This document shows, one piece after another, positions 1 to 11,021 of a stretch of 64,000 bases of DNA. The stretch covers positions 47,372,008 to 47,436,007 of the forward strand of contig CM059973.1 in NCBI GenBank assembly GCA_030490835.1. Direction: 5' to 3'. The position numbers were made by a program, and so were the translations under genes. Each line of letters begins with the position of its first letter. The first letter of the stretch is position 1. This DNA is from Annona cherimola. Taxonomy: Eukaryota > Streptophyta > Magnoliopsida > Magnoliales > Annonaceae. Below the pieces are notes generated by a model. It was not told the DNA's origin, did not search any database, and was given only the letters and a program-made list of their open reading frames with translations.

Positions 1-467
1 GACCACTTGAATTTATCCTTTTGGATTTGGGATAAAAATAATTAATTATCACCCTAATCCCATCATGATTCCCTTAATCTAATCCATTCATAAGATTGGC
101 CCACCGTCATGAGCTTACCTTTTAAATTTCATCAAAATCTGCCTTGTAGGCGTCAAGTTATGAATTTTCTATCATTTTTCATCTTAATTCCATCATTACA
201 CTTTAGTCTCCGTAATTTAAATCATGATTATTAACATGATTATTCATGACACCTTGTCACCTTTAAATCCTCATTAAGACCCTTGGGTCACACGACTCAC
301 TTTGGGCTCCGGCGATTAAATTTTTAATCACCATTCTTAATTAAACCCTAATTGCAAAATATCATAAAATCATCCATAAATCATTCAAAATTCATTTAAA
401 TCACATATAAATCAAATATATATGTTCAATGCATCCCATTGAGTCCTACATAGGTTGGGGTTTCACA
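1..467 (-). mobile_element. Family G giant LTR, 5' part of a 3' LTR (cut by window edge)
   Basis: Read on the minus strand, this is the first 467 bp of an LTR starting TGTGAAACCCC at 467. It matches 10431-10887 almost base for base, apart from an indel of about 12 bp near 230. A purine-rich tract directly abuts its start (468-483), so it is the 3' LTR of a minus-strand element whose 5' LTR is 5942-10887. The rest lies left of the window. No coding potential is visible. Confidence 0.8.
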
Positions 468-483
468 ATCCTCCCCCTCTTGT
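468..483 (-). promoter_or_regulatory. Polypurine tract of element E1
   Basis: On the minus strand this reads ACAAGAGGGGGAGGAT and is followed immediately by the LTR start TGTGAAACCCC. A G-rich purine run touching the 5' end of an LTR is the classic plus-strand priming site of LTR retrotransposons. The motif GGACGAAACC lies just upstream, as is common near this site in Del/Tekay-type chromoviruses. Confidence 0.8.
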
Positions 484-1274
484 AACAGGTTTCGTCCTGT
501 AACCTATTACATTTCAAATATCGGGGGTAAGGCTCATGTGAAATAAGCAACTTATCATCCCTTTTTCCAATACTTCCATTGGCTCACTACGCTTCCATTT
601 CACTACTCTGTCTTAGTGGCATTTTTAGCCTTGGTCCAATAGACCTATCACTTGTCTCTACTATTTCCTGTTTCCTGTTTCCATATGGACATCTCATTGA
701 AATTGTTCTTTTCTTTATGCCATCCATCTCTTATTTCTATGGTGGTAGGCATACTATTATTCTTATACATAGAGAAATTATAGAATTTCTCATCTTATCA
801 TAGGGTAAGACCTAGGCTGCCCAACCACGGGTGGCTTATCCCACGGCTTCTTTTTATAGCCGCAGTTATCTATTCTTTCTACTTATGAGGTATTACCTGT
901 AGCGGTAGTACCTTCAATCCTTTGACTTAGGGTTTATAGTTGCTCATCGTTAACGAGCTCATGGACTCACTTATCCTCACTGCCCTTGGTCGTTTAGACT
1001 TGCTACTGGCTTTTCTTCTTTCCTGTTGACTCGTATCGGCAACTGCCTTTCCTTTGTTCAAAACTAAGGTAATAGGCATGTTGTAGAATGCAACATATAA
1101 AATTATGTCAATAACATTTCTTATCATAATATTCATTCATATCACACATAGTCAATATGATCATTTCTGATCATAGAATCATCATACATAGTAAATTTTA
1201 CAATCTAGAAAGATCAATGATCTTTCCTTTTTCATATACACTTAGCACTTGAATAAAATCAAATGCATTCATAT
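468..1274 (-). mobile_element. Element E1 internal region, 3' half
   Basis: Minus-strand internal DNA between the polypurine tract and the solo LTR at 1275. It aligns with the internal region of the related element at 33,071-35,408: the stretch read from 1274 to about 860 resembles 33,810-34,250, and the stretch near 800 resembles 35,340-35,395. Most gag and pol sequence is missing. One open frame (1136-927, 69 aa) is rich in Lys, Arg and Ser; its homologue at 34 kb has an early stop, so I do not call it a gene. With 5278-5941 the internal region totals only about 1.47 kb, so E1 must be non-autonomous. Confidence 0.7.
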
Positions 1275-4200
1275 TGTGGCGCCCCAGCCCGAGCGTCACA
1301 ACCTTACCTCAAGATTGTTCGACTGATAAACGTAATCAGGATTGTTTCCCTATCACACAGCGGGTTTTAACGGATATTTATCCAATTAAATATCTTTTCA
1401 TAGGAGTTTAATTCCTCATATGTTCATTTCATGCATATCTGAGTCTTTTCCATCCAATAATGTCATAACTAGACATGATTTTCATAACATATTTCAAACC
1501 ATCTCATAAACCAGATGTCACTGCATATTCTTCATAGATGTCAACATAAACATCAAGGTAAATTTACAATCATTCAACATAAGTTTTTCATAAACATAAA
1601 ACTTATAATATTTTTTTCATTTCTTCAATGGATAGCTCCTGCTCTTTTGCCAGGTCTCTTCTTTCACCTGCCTATGGGTTGGGAAAATGAAAACGTGAGT
1701 CGAAACTCAATAAGCAAGCTTATATTTTGCAGGCAATTCATTTTGAAGGCATATTTATTTCAAAGCATTTTTCTCCCTTCAGTAGAGACACTTATCAAGT
1801 GATCAACTATCAGCAGAGCAAAAACCTTTTCATAACTCATTCATACACATTCCATAAACATTTCATAAACTTTGGATGTGCAAATTCATCATTTCCATTG
1901 ATGACGTTATCCTTCATGTGACAGTAAGCTAGCTCGGGAAATCCTCTTTTCACGACATGATCCTTTCCATCCTTGGCATCGGACCTACCGACTTGGCAAC
2001 GTCAAGGGAGACTCCTTATCCACTTACTACCTCGACTAGCCTACTTGATTTCTATTCCATGTATGACTTTTAGTCACCCCAACATTATATACCCCCTTAC
2101 ACATGGAACTTGTTATTCTCATGTAGAGAATTCTTTGCACCATCCCTCTTTAATCACCATTTCAATGAAACATCGTAAAAATTCATGTTTCATCGCATTT
2201 CAAGCATAATTACGAAACAGTAAGCAATCATTTATTTCAATAGAAATAAACATTTCAAGTACACATATAGACAAGGAATGACCATCCTTAAATACCTTGT
2301 AATGAAAATCAAAATCATTTAGAAAGCTGCTTGCTTACCTCGCTTGCTTAGCTTTCCGTTTCGCTTATCTCTTTGCCTTTGCCTATACATATAAGAATGA
2401 TATAACATTCATATATTTCCTTTGCTTGCATTCAACTCAGTTTTCCAACCCATTTTCATTAACATACATAATTCCTTCGACTTCTCAAGTCGTTATGCCC
2501 GTATAGCACATACTTGTGCATTACATGGGCTATTACACATCACATTTAGTCCCTTAAGTAGGGTAATCATTCCACATAATAATCATCTAATAATTATTAT
2601 TTAATGGCTCATTACCTTCCTTAGCCATTTTTCACTCCTTTTCCAAAATTCACACATCGTTGCTCAATTTAAGCATCCGTTGTTGCCTTAAGCCTCATTA
2701 ATTAATCCCAAAATTTGAGATTACCATCATGAAATTCTAAATAGAAATATATTCATAATATTTATCATATTTTCATGCATTTTTTCACAACACTAAATTA
2801 CATAGGTCATTTACCACTCATACATGTCTATCCTTTCACATATAGCTATTTAACAACACAGATATGAGGTATTTCATAAAATTTTCCAAGTCAGAAATTT
2901 AATCCACATTTTAGCATGATAATTATCCTTAATTACCACTGTACTTAGGATATTTTTATGGAATTTAAATCCACTAATCATAGGTTTCCAAAATAGAAAC
3001 TTTGGAACCCATTTTTTCACCCATTTAACATGTCTTTTGACACATAACCCTAAGCAGTTTTATAAATTCGAAGTTTCAGCAATTAATCCAACTTTTCCTA
3101 ACCAAAATTTAGGTTATTAATATATATATCAATTTGGATCATTTCTACATAGGTTTCATATTTCAATTTTTTTATTTTTTCTCAAACTATCCACATATGC
3201 TGAAATCAGGTGTACTGAAATCTCTAAATCTTGATTTATAATCAAATCAAGGTATTAAATTCTGAAATTTCTATCATAGATCAATAAATATATGAATTAA
3301 CTTTAATAAATATTTAATAACTAAATATTAACATTATATATTTAGTTTGGCATTTTCACTGTGCTGGACAGTGTTGTGAGTTTAGGATCAGCCCTAATCA
3401 CGTGAATTATAAACCATACTAATATCACCCAAAAATAAATTTTTATTTTTATCAAGTTATCCCCATGATGGGTTATACATCATATAAACATTTTATATAA
3501 AAAATCCTTCTAAAAAAATTATTAAAAATCATTTACTACAGCTGATCCTGTCACCCGTTCTACCCTGTTTAGGTTAATCTTCTCGGATTTTTAATTTGAA
3601 ACCTGCTTAATATTTGAAATTTTTTTATTCTCTTAATCATCACATAATGAGATTTTAAACAATATTTCATGGTAAAAATACTTCTTTTACTATGTCATTC
3701 ATATTTTGGTTTATAACATCATATAACATCCAGATTTGAAGCATAAAATCAAGATTAACATAAACTTACTTGATTAATTGATAATCCCTCCCTTTCTCCT
3801 TTATTTTCCTTATTTTTTCTTCCTTATTGGATAGGCTAGAGCTGGACATGAGCACTGCCTTAGGGGAGAAGAACTTGAGCACTTAGAAAAAAAATCACAA
3901 AACCTCATATCACATGACCGAGCATCCCTTCTTGTAGAGCTGGAATTTCCAGCTATGGGCCCCACTTTAGAGCTGAATTTTCCACACTATTTAATGGATT
4001 ATTATCCTCCCTAATGTTCTGGTTAAATGACATCCAAGTAAAATAATTTTTTCCATTTTTATTAATTGCAAAAATATGCTCAATCTCAACCCTACATCTG
4101 TACACCAAACCCCGTCCACCATTTCTGCCCATTTTCATATTCTTTCTATTTTTTTATTAATCTAAATTTAAGGGTAAATCATACACATAATTACCCATTA

Positions 4201-5272
4201 ATTCATGCATTAATTTTTCATTAAAAATTTAGAAAAAATGGCAGCAACCACACATCATTTTGCACGTCATTTGCATGCAAACAAGCTGTCCATTTTTCAT
4301 CCTTTATGGCAGCTGCATTTAACGATTTTTATTGGATTTTTTTCACATAATTAAATGATCATTTATGTATCCCAATATTTCAGCTATTTATTTTCATTAT
4401 TTATAAAATAAAATATTGAAAAAAATCCAACGATAGCACCTTAGAACGTCTATGCATTTCCACCCTTGTCTATGCTAGTTTGAGCTCTCCTTAGCTCCTT
4501 AAATGTGGACATTAATGCATGGATAATTCATGGGATTTTTATATTTTATAATTATGCATAAAATACTCTGCATTGCACCTGCATTTGACACCTATTTGGT
4601 TCATTAAAAATTGCATTTAAGCCATGTACTCTAGCCATTAATGCATGGTACTCTTGAGGTGCAAAAGTCAACCATATACACCTTTTCTAATTCAGATATT
4701 TTCCAAAAATAATATGCTTGATTTAAAATTTCCAAAATATTCATCTCATAATTTCATCCAACCGTTTCAAATTTCATCTCAATCCGATTTTCCTAGCTGA
4801 AGTTATAGCCGTTTGAAATTAACGGTTGGATTTGAGATATGATCAATAAATCATTACACCAATTTCATCAAGGATTTTCATAACCCAATAATTTCATAAT
4901 TTCAATTCCAACATCATCAATTTTCATCTCAAATTTCACTTGAATCCGCTTTACAGGCGTTAAGTTATGAATTTTCTAGTATTTTTCCACTAACTTGAGA
5001 ATTATCCTTTTAAATTCTCATAATCCATATCAAATAATCTAAAATGGTTATTCATGATGTATTGGTGTATTTTAATCACCAACAAATTATTCTAATCCCA
5101 TTGTCCCATATCAGCTCATATTGATCACTCGATTCATCATTGCTAATCCTTAGCCCTGATTGCCATAATTTAGCAAATCACAAAAACATCCAAAAACTTC
5201 ATTTAATCATATATAAGTCATACGTACATGTTCAATGCACACATTGAATCCTCCTTAGGTTAGGGTTTCACA
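1275..5272 (-). mobile_element. Family G solo LTR S1 (3998 bp) with target duplication CATAT
   Basis: On the plus strand it begins TGTGGCGCCCC and ends GGGTTTCACA, so the LTR is in minus orientation. CATAT lies on both sides (1270-1274 and 5273-5277), the 5-bp target duplication expected for integration. There is no internal region, so this is a solo LTR left by LTR-LTR recombination. It interrupts E1: flanks 5278-5941 and 468-1274 are contiguous in the homologous element at 33-34 kb. Conserved inner signals on the minus strand are a donor GTAAGT (3764-3769), a 44-nt segment bounded by AG and GTAAGC (2339-2382), a TGAGT stem-loop (1696-1709) and a U5 stem-loop remnant (1331-1356). No TATA box is obvious in this copy. 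No open frame here resembles a protein. Confidence 0.9.
2339..2382 (-). other. Conserved candidate leader microexon in S1
   Basis: On the minus strand a 44-nt purine-rich segment containing GCAAAGGCAAAGAG is preceded by TATAG and followed by GTAAGCAAGC. The same arrangement occurs at 8293-8339, 12139-12183, 39932-39976, 49137-49183 and 59476-59519, with lengths of 44-47 nt. AG before and GTAAGC after are consensus 3' and 5' splice signals. The lengths are not all equal modulo 3, so a non-coding leader exon is more likely than a coding one. Splicing is inferred. Confidence 0.4.
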
Positions 5273-5277
5273 CATAT

Positions 5278-5941
5278 TTTCATAACATCAAACATCATAC
5301 ATTAGGAGTCAAAAGAAACTCCATTTTTCCTACCTTTCTCATTTCTACCTGCACATTTCATGGTATAAGGTTGCTTTTCCCTACACATACAGATTATATT
5401 TGCATAATCTGTCATTTTATCATGAAAATAATTTCTAAATCAATCAATCACTTAGAAAATTGCAGCCTAGGTGCCGCGTAAATGGCGCCACAACATCGCA
5501 CCTTATACATGCAAAGTCTAACACAGTCCTGTGCTATATTAGGTAAGGTGTGGTCAACCTTAGGTATGGGGGTTCTCTATGTAGGGTTCCATAACCCGTC
5601 ATATGTTTTGCTTTCCTTCTACCCTTTGTTCTTTCTTAAATTTTCTTACCTCCTTCTTCATTTCATCTGACCTCATATCATTTTTCCTTCATATACCATC
5701 TATACTATGAAATATGGCAATCCATCTATATTTCCTCAAATAATCATATTCTTGTGTCATAATGACGCACAATATAAGACAATACATATCGTATATGTCT
5801 TATAATCTCAATCTATCTCTTTCATCATTTTCTATTTTTCCTCTACATCTGTCTATCAATCCTTGCTGAAATATCATCTTTGTAATATCAAATCTTTTCT
5901 TACCACGCCTATTTACCAATCCATGCTCTGATACCAACTTG
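5278..5941 (-). mobile_element. Element E1 internal region, 5' half with primer-binding site
   Basis: Minus-strand leader of E1 downstream of its 5' LTR. It begins with an initiator-Met-type primer site and aligns along its length with 33,071-33,810 of the related element (shared blocks include the stretch ending GAAAAGCAACC and the segment around 5350-5400). No gag reading frame is visible here. The solo LTR S1 is inserted at its left edge, where one copy of CATAT ends. Confidence 0.75.
5921..5936 (-). promoter_or_regulatory. Primer-binding site, initiator-Met tRNA type
   Basis: On the minus strand this is TGGTATCAGAGCATGG, five nucleotides inside the LTR end at 5942. The first 12 nt match the complement of plant initiator methionine tRNA 3' ends, the usual minus-strand primer in many Ty1/copia and chromovirus elements. 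Confidence 0.8.
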
Positions 5942-6520
5942 TATGGCGCCCAAAACCGAGACGTCAGTTCCTTACCTCAAGATCTTATAAATTGGTAAAT
6001 GTGAATTAGGATTGTTGCCCTGATCACACGGTGGGATTTTAATTGGAACTCGTCCAAATTTTTTTTTCATTCATCATCGTTCATATCTTTACATCTCACA
6101 TCGTTCATCAAACAAGTGGCGATACACTTGTAATAAAATTTCAAATTCTATTTCACTCATAGCATTCATCATGCTTTTCTACAATAAGTCTCCTTGACTA
6201 AATCATAACATATACATCCATACATCCATACATTCAATCATTGGATCATATAGAACTTAAAATTCTAATTAAGTTCACATACACATTTGCATACCTTAGC
6301 ATATTCATACTTTTCCATTCCTTATAGCCTACCTGGCCATCATCTCATGCCTTACTTCATTGCTTAGATTTTCATCTCCTTAAGTTTCCCGGTACTTGTC
6401 TAAGGTTTGGGAAAACAAAACGTGAGTGACAACTCAGTAAGCAAGCATTTTATCTTTTAGGGCAAGACTTCCTTGAAAATCATTTCATAAAACATTTTTC
6501 TCATAAATCATTTTGGCCAG

Positions 6521-6836
6521 GGGACATTTTATGTCCCAAAACATCTTGACATAAACCATATTTGCCAATGGACATTCTTATGTCCACGAAAAGAAATTTT
6601 TCCATATAAATCATTTTGGCGCTGGACGTTCATACGTCCTAAAACATTTTTCACATAAACACTTTGGTAAAGGACATTTTTATGTCCAAAATACATTTCA
6701 CGTAAGCCTTTTTGGCAATGGACATTCATATGTCCACAAACACTTTTATCCCTTAAACTCTTTTAGAAACGGACATTTTTATGTCCATACATGTTCCAAC
6801 ATAAATCCCTTTAGGAAATGGACATTCTTATGTCCA
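6521..6836 (-). repeat. Seven-unit array of GGACAT...ATGTCC stem-loops
   Basis: Seven short inverted repeats start at 6521, 6569, 6624, 6672, 6719, 6771 and 6819, spaced 47-55 bp. Arms are 6-7 bp with 3-4 nt loops, e.g. TGGACAT-TCTT-ATGTCCA (6569-6586). The third unit carries GGACGT and ACGTCC: both arms changed so that pairing is kept. Spacers share a degenerate core around AACATTTTTCACATAAA, so the array arose by tandem duplication of a unit of about 50 bp. Confidence 0.85.
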
Positions 6837-7337
6837 AAATATTTTCCAACATAAACCCTTTTTCAAAATCCTCCTCTTGGGGCTTATTTATAACAAACAA
6901 GTCATAAATCCTTTCCATGAAAACTTTTGCATAATTCTTTTTATTCTTAATATTTACACATTTTGTGTAAAACACCCTGCTTTTAGGGTAACTTATACAT
7001 AATGGCTCATAAAAATCCAATTTAGGATAATTTTTCATATAAATGCTTTTATATCCCAATCTTTGGGCTTTTGAAAAGCAAAACGTATGCAAACACATTT
7101 CTCCCCATCCAGTAGTGACACTTAGCAAGTGATCATGCTACCTTTTGGAAGAGAATCCTTAACAGCACGCTAGCCAAGCGGCTGTTTATTTATCCTGCTC
7201 CCATCTCAGGGAGGGCGCCACTGGCACTCCTGTCATCCCTTAGAGACTTGGCCTTATGTAGAGTGGGCCCCGGTCATCCCAACCGTGCTCTACAACCTGC
7301 CTGTTCCTTGTACTGGTGCACCGTACATTATTATGAC

Positions 7338-7451
7338 GGACCACAGTCCATTTGGTTTGAAGAACCACAGACCACAGCCCATGTCCTTTTAAACCGGGAT
7401 CACAGACCGCAGCCTGCATCCATACTCACAAAAATCTTAGACCGAAGTCTA
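7338..7451 (-). repeat. Second class of short hairpins (GGAC/GTCC type)
   Basis: Perfect small inverted repeats include GGAC-CACA-GTCC (7338-7349) and TAGAC-CGAA-GTCTA (7438-7451), with degenerate relatives between them and near 7480. The same class occurs in the copy at 60.4-64 kb: TAGTC-CACA-GACTA (61829-61842) and AGTC-CGTA-GACT (61905-61916). Paired changes in the arms keep complementarity. Confidence 0.6.
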
Positions 7452-9984
7452 TATCTTTAAAAATCTGTTTCAAAAATACATCACAGATCGCGGTCCGTGT
7501 CAACTTGTAAGCGAGCACACCTACTTTAACAAGTTGTCATTTGAAATCTATTTTTAGGATGACCTTCCTTAAATTCTGTTAGAAACATTTTGAGTAAATT
7601 ATTTTGATAAATATTTGAAATGTTTGAGAAACAACACACCTTAAAAACTTTTTAATATAAGAATTTCAAGAGTTTTAGATTTTCAAGAATAAATCATACA
7701 TTTTCCTAGCATTTTCTTGGTTTCCATTTCGGGGCCTTTTGCTTACAAAAGTTATGCAATTGTGCTAACCCCTTCTCAATCACCTTAAAATTAATTTCTT
7801 GTCCACATATAAATTTCGTCATTTTTACATAAAGGGTAAAATTCATTTTTTCTTATAAAATGCTTTTGAAACAACATCATCAAGAACTTGCTTGCTTATA
7901 AGCAAATTCTTAAAAAAAACTATCGACATAAAACGTGAAATCCTTTGAAAACATTATCATAGAGAACTTGTTTACTCATAAGCAAAATTCTCAATTCCAT
8001 TAAGATAAAAGCATTGCCAACCTTTGGCAACACTGATGATAAAATCCTTATCTTAAAACATAATGCTTGCTTCCCATTAAGCAAACCTTGAGGTTTTTCC
8101 TTAAAGTCATTCTTTTCCAAAACTTAAGGCTTTTCATTAAAATCGTCATTTTCCAAAACTTATGGCTTTTCATTAAAGCCAACATTTTCAAAACTTGTGC
8201 TTGCCCATTCATTTGAACATATTCATAAATAATTTTAATCACAAATTATCACATAGAAAGAAAACTTCAGTTTAGAAAGTTCGCTTGCTTACCTGAGATC
8301 GCCATAATCCTTTTCTTCCGTTCTTTTCCTTGCCTTCGCCTAAATAAATGAAAATAACATTTCATTTATTTACATCATCTTCAAATGCTTATATGCCTTC
8401 GGTTTTGCAACCTACATAAATCTATTTGGACTTATATTACACTAACTTAGCCCACTTGTCTTTCAAGTCGGGTGTTCATACATATCATAACATATACATC
8501 ACATTATTATTTACTTAAAAAATAACCTAATCCACATTTTCCATCACTTCTTCATGCATTTTTTGCATTTTAATAACTTACATGAATCATTCCTCATTTA
8601 TTCAAGCTTATCTCTCCATACGCATCCATTTCTCAACATATAAATCATGTGTTTCTTAAAATTTTTCAACACAACAACTTGTCTCTAATTCCATTTATCA
8701 TAGGGTTCCCAAAACAGCAACTTTAGAACCCGTTTTTCATCGTTTCAATGCTCCCTTTAGCAACATGGTCTAAACAGATTTTTAATCTGAATTTTCCAGA
8801 TTTAAACCATTCATTTCTTAATCCAAATTTAGGGTATTAACATATTTTTAAAATCCATATATCAACTACTCTCAAAATAGCAACTAATTTCCCTATTGCG
8901 GGTACCGTTTTCACCCCATTTGGACACCTATTCATAAAATTCATAAAATCAGATTTGGGGCTTATCTTCCCAAATACTTTTGGGAATCTATAGTAACCTA
9001 ATCCAAGGGTATTTTACCCTACATAACTTCCATAAATCATTTAATATCATTTCCATATCATTTTTAACATAAAAATGGAAAAATTGAGTCATATATGTAA
9101 CCCTAGGTTCCATACCTTATAAAATCAGCAACCTATTCATAAATCATCATATGAATTATACTAAATCATGATTTATATAACATTATAAGTTAAATTTCAT
9201 CACAAAAACCTGGAATTTAACATTTATCTTGATTTATTCCTTAAGTTGTCCATATTGTTGAATTCAGACACACTGAATTCTCAAAATCTTGAATTAATAT
9301 CAAATCAAGTAGTTTTGATCTGAAATTTATACCATACCTTAATAACTATATGAATTAACCAAAATAAATATTTTCAGCATGAAATATTATTTATATTTGT
9401 TGTTGTATTTATACTCTGCTGGACTGCAGTACCCCTTTTTAGACAACCTTAATCACGTAAATTATTGGGTATATTTATACCCATAAAAATATAATTTTTT
9501 TTTCTGTGATTATAAATATGTCTTATATATTCTGCAAAATTTTCAGACCAAAATTAATTTTATAAAAATTATTAAAAATCATTTGATGCAGCTGATCCTG
9601 CCACCCGTTTAATCCTGTCTAGGTTGGTTTTCCCGGATTGTTAATTTGCAACGTGCTTATTCTTTTAAGCTTAAAATTGGGTATCTCCTTAATCACCCCA
9701 TAATTATTCTTCATACAATTTTTCGTGCTAAAAATCGTTCATTAACTATGTCTTCCATATTTTAGATTTCTGCCTCATTTCTTCTAGGTATTGCTCCCAT
9801 ATTTGCATCTCTTTTCAGTACATATGCAAAACCCTTAATCCATACTTAATTACAGAATGTTATTAATCTTTCTTTAAAGGTTTATTATGATTCAAAACCA
9901 TGATTCCAATATCAAAAAGAAAACTTGAAAATTGGAAGGCTTAACTTAACGGGTACTTAACCGATTTCATCGATTCTTTGCCCC

Positions 9985-10198
9985 GAGCTTCCCGAGCTTC
10001 TCCTTCCCTTTTTCCTTCTTCTTTTGCTCCTCTTTTCTCCTCTTCCTTGCTGGGTTGGACGTGCCCTAGCTGCTGCCCTTCTCCATTTTTCTCCCTTTTT
10101 CCTCTCTTTTCTCTCTCTTTCTCTCTCTCCTTCTTTCTCTCCTTCTCCCCCCTGCTGGGACGTGCAGCATATGGCTCTCCCTTTTTTTTCTTTTTATA
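9985..10198 (-). promoter_or_regulatory. TATA box and purine-rich leader of E1 5' LTR
   Basis: On the minus strand TATAAAAA (10198-10191) is followed by a long G/A-rich run down to about 9985, the layout seen after the TATA box in other family G copies. This marks the likely RNA start of the LTR about 30 nt downstream of the TATA. The open frames on both strands here only reflect the low-complexity composition and are not genes. Confidence 0.6.
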
Positions 10199-10887
10199 AG
10201 TCACTTTTCTTGGTGCTTAAGCAACCCGCTAGGGCATTTTTGTAAATTCTATTTTTACCTTTGCAAATTGCCCTCTTTGCTTAGCTCTTAAGTAATCTAC
10301 TTTACTTGCTCTCCAAGAAAGAAACTTTTCATGATAATTAGATTAATCCATTCCATTGATATCATAGATTTCATAATTTTATTCCGTCATTTCAAATTTC
10401 ATCTCAAACCGACATTTTTAACTCAAGTTAGACCACTTGAATTTATCCTTTTGAATTTGGGATAAAAATAATTAATTATCACCCTAATCCTAGCATGATT
10501 CCTTTAATCCAATCCATTCATAAGATTGGGCCCACCGTCATGAGCTTACCTTTCAAATTTCATCAAAATCCGCCTTGTAGGCGTCAAGTTATGAATTTTC
10601 TATCATTTTTCATCTTAATTGCATAATTACACTTTAGTCTCCATAATTTAAATCATGATTATTCATGACACCTTGTCACCTTTAAATCCTCATTAAGCCC
10701 CTCGGGTCATACCGACTCACTTTAGGTTCCGACGATTAAATTTTTAATCACCATTCTTAATTAAACCCAAATTGCAAAATATCATAAAATCATCCATAAA
10801 TCATTCAAAATTCATTTAAATCACATATAAATCAAATATATATGTTCAATGCTTCCCATTGAGTCCTACATAGGTTGGGGTTTCACA

Positions 10888-11021
10888 CTTGTATTCTCAA
10901 TGCTTGCTTTGTACATGAGCCGTACTATATCATGATTTCATATATTAGATGATAGAACTGAGCTGTGGAAGTCTAATATACAATAATCAAGATATTAAAC
11001 TTTGAAATTTGAAATCATGTG
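10888..11021 (+). mobile_element. Fragment of an Athila-type LTR split by S2
   Basis: 134 bp between the E1 LTR and solo LTR S2. Because S2 is bounded by near-identical target copies (11017-11021 and 14884-14888), this piece should join directly to 14884-15290, which ends in a tRNA-Asp primer site. It is therefore interpreted as part of the same Athila-type 5' LTR. No other similarity is recognised. Confidence 0.45.

Larger units (their letters stand above)
5942..10887 (-). mobile_element. Family G giant 5' LTR of element E1 (4946 bp)
   Basis: On the plus strand it starts TATGGCGCCC (a mutated TGTGGCGCCC) and ends GGGGTTTCACA. A primer-binding site abuts its left edge, making it the 5' LTR of a minus-strand element; its last 457 bp match the partial 3' LTR at 1-467. 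Inside, in minus orientation, are TATA (10191-10198), a purine-rich leader (9985-10180), a microexon-like segment (8293-8339), a hairpin set (7338-7451), a GC-rich stem (7199-7230), a seven-unit hairpin array (6521-6836), a TGAGT stem-loop (6423-6436) and a U5 stem-loop (6001-6028). It is about 950 bp longer than S1. Right flank is CTTGT; its matching target copy would lie left of the window. Confidence 0.85.

Noticed and set aside
579..803. 74-aa hydrophobic open frame resembling a small membrane protein
   Set aside because: On the strand opposite to element E1 and within its internal non-coding DNA; no start context or homologue seen in the sibling element.
6521..6836. CRISPR-like regular repeats
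   Set aside because: Repeats are short inverted palindromes with related spacers inside a plant LTR; no cas genes and wrong organism type.
9941..10245. Open frames of 73-87 aa on both strands, rich in Lys/Glu/Arg or Ser/Phe/Leu
   Set aside because: They overlap each other and fall in the low-complexity purine/pyrimidine leader of an LTR; composition alone explains them.
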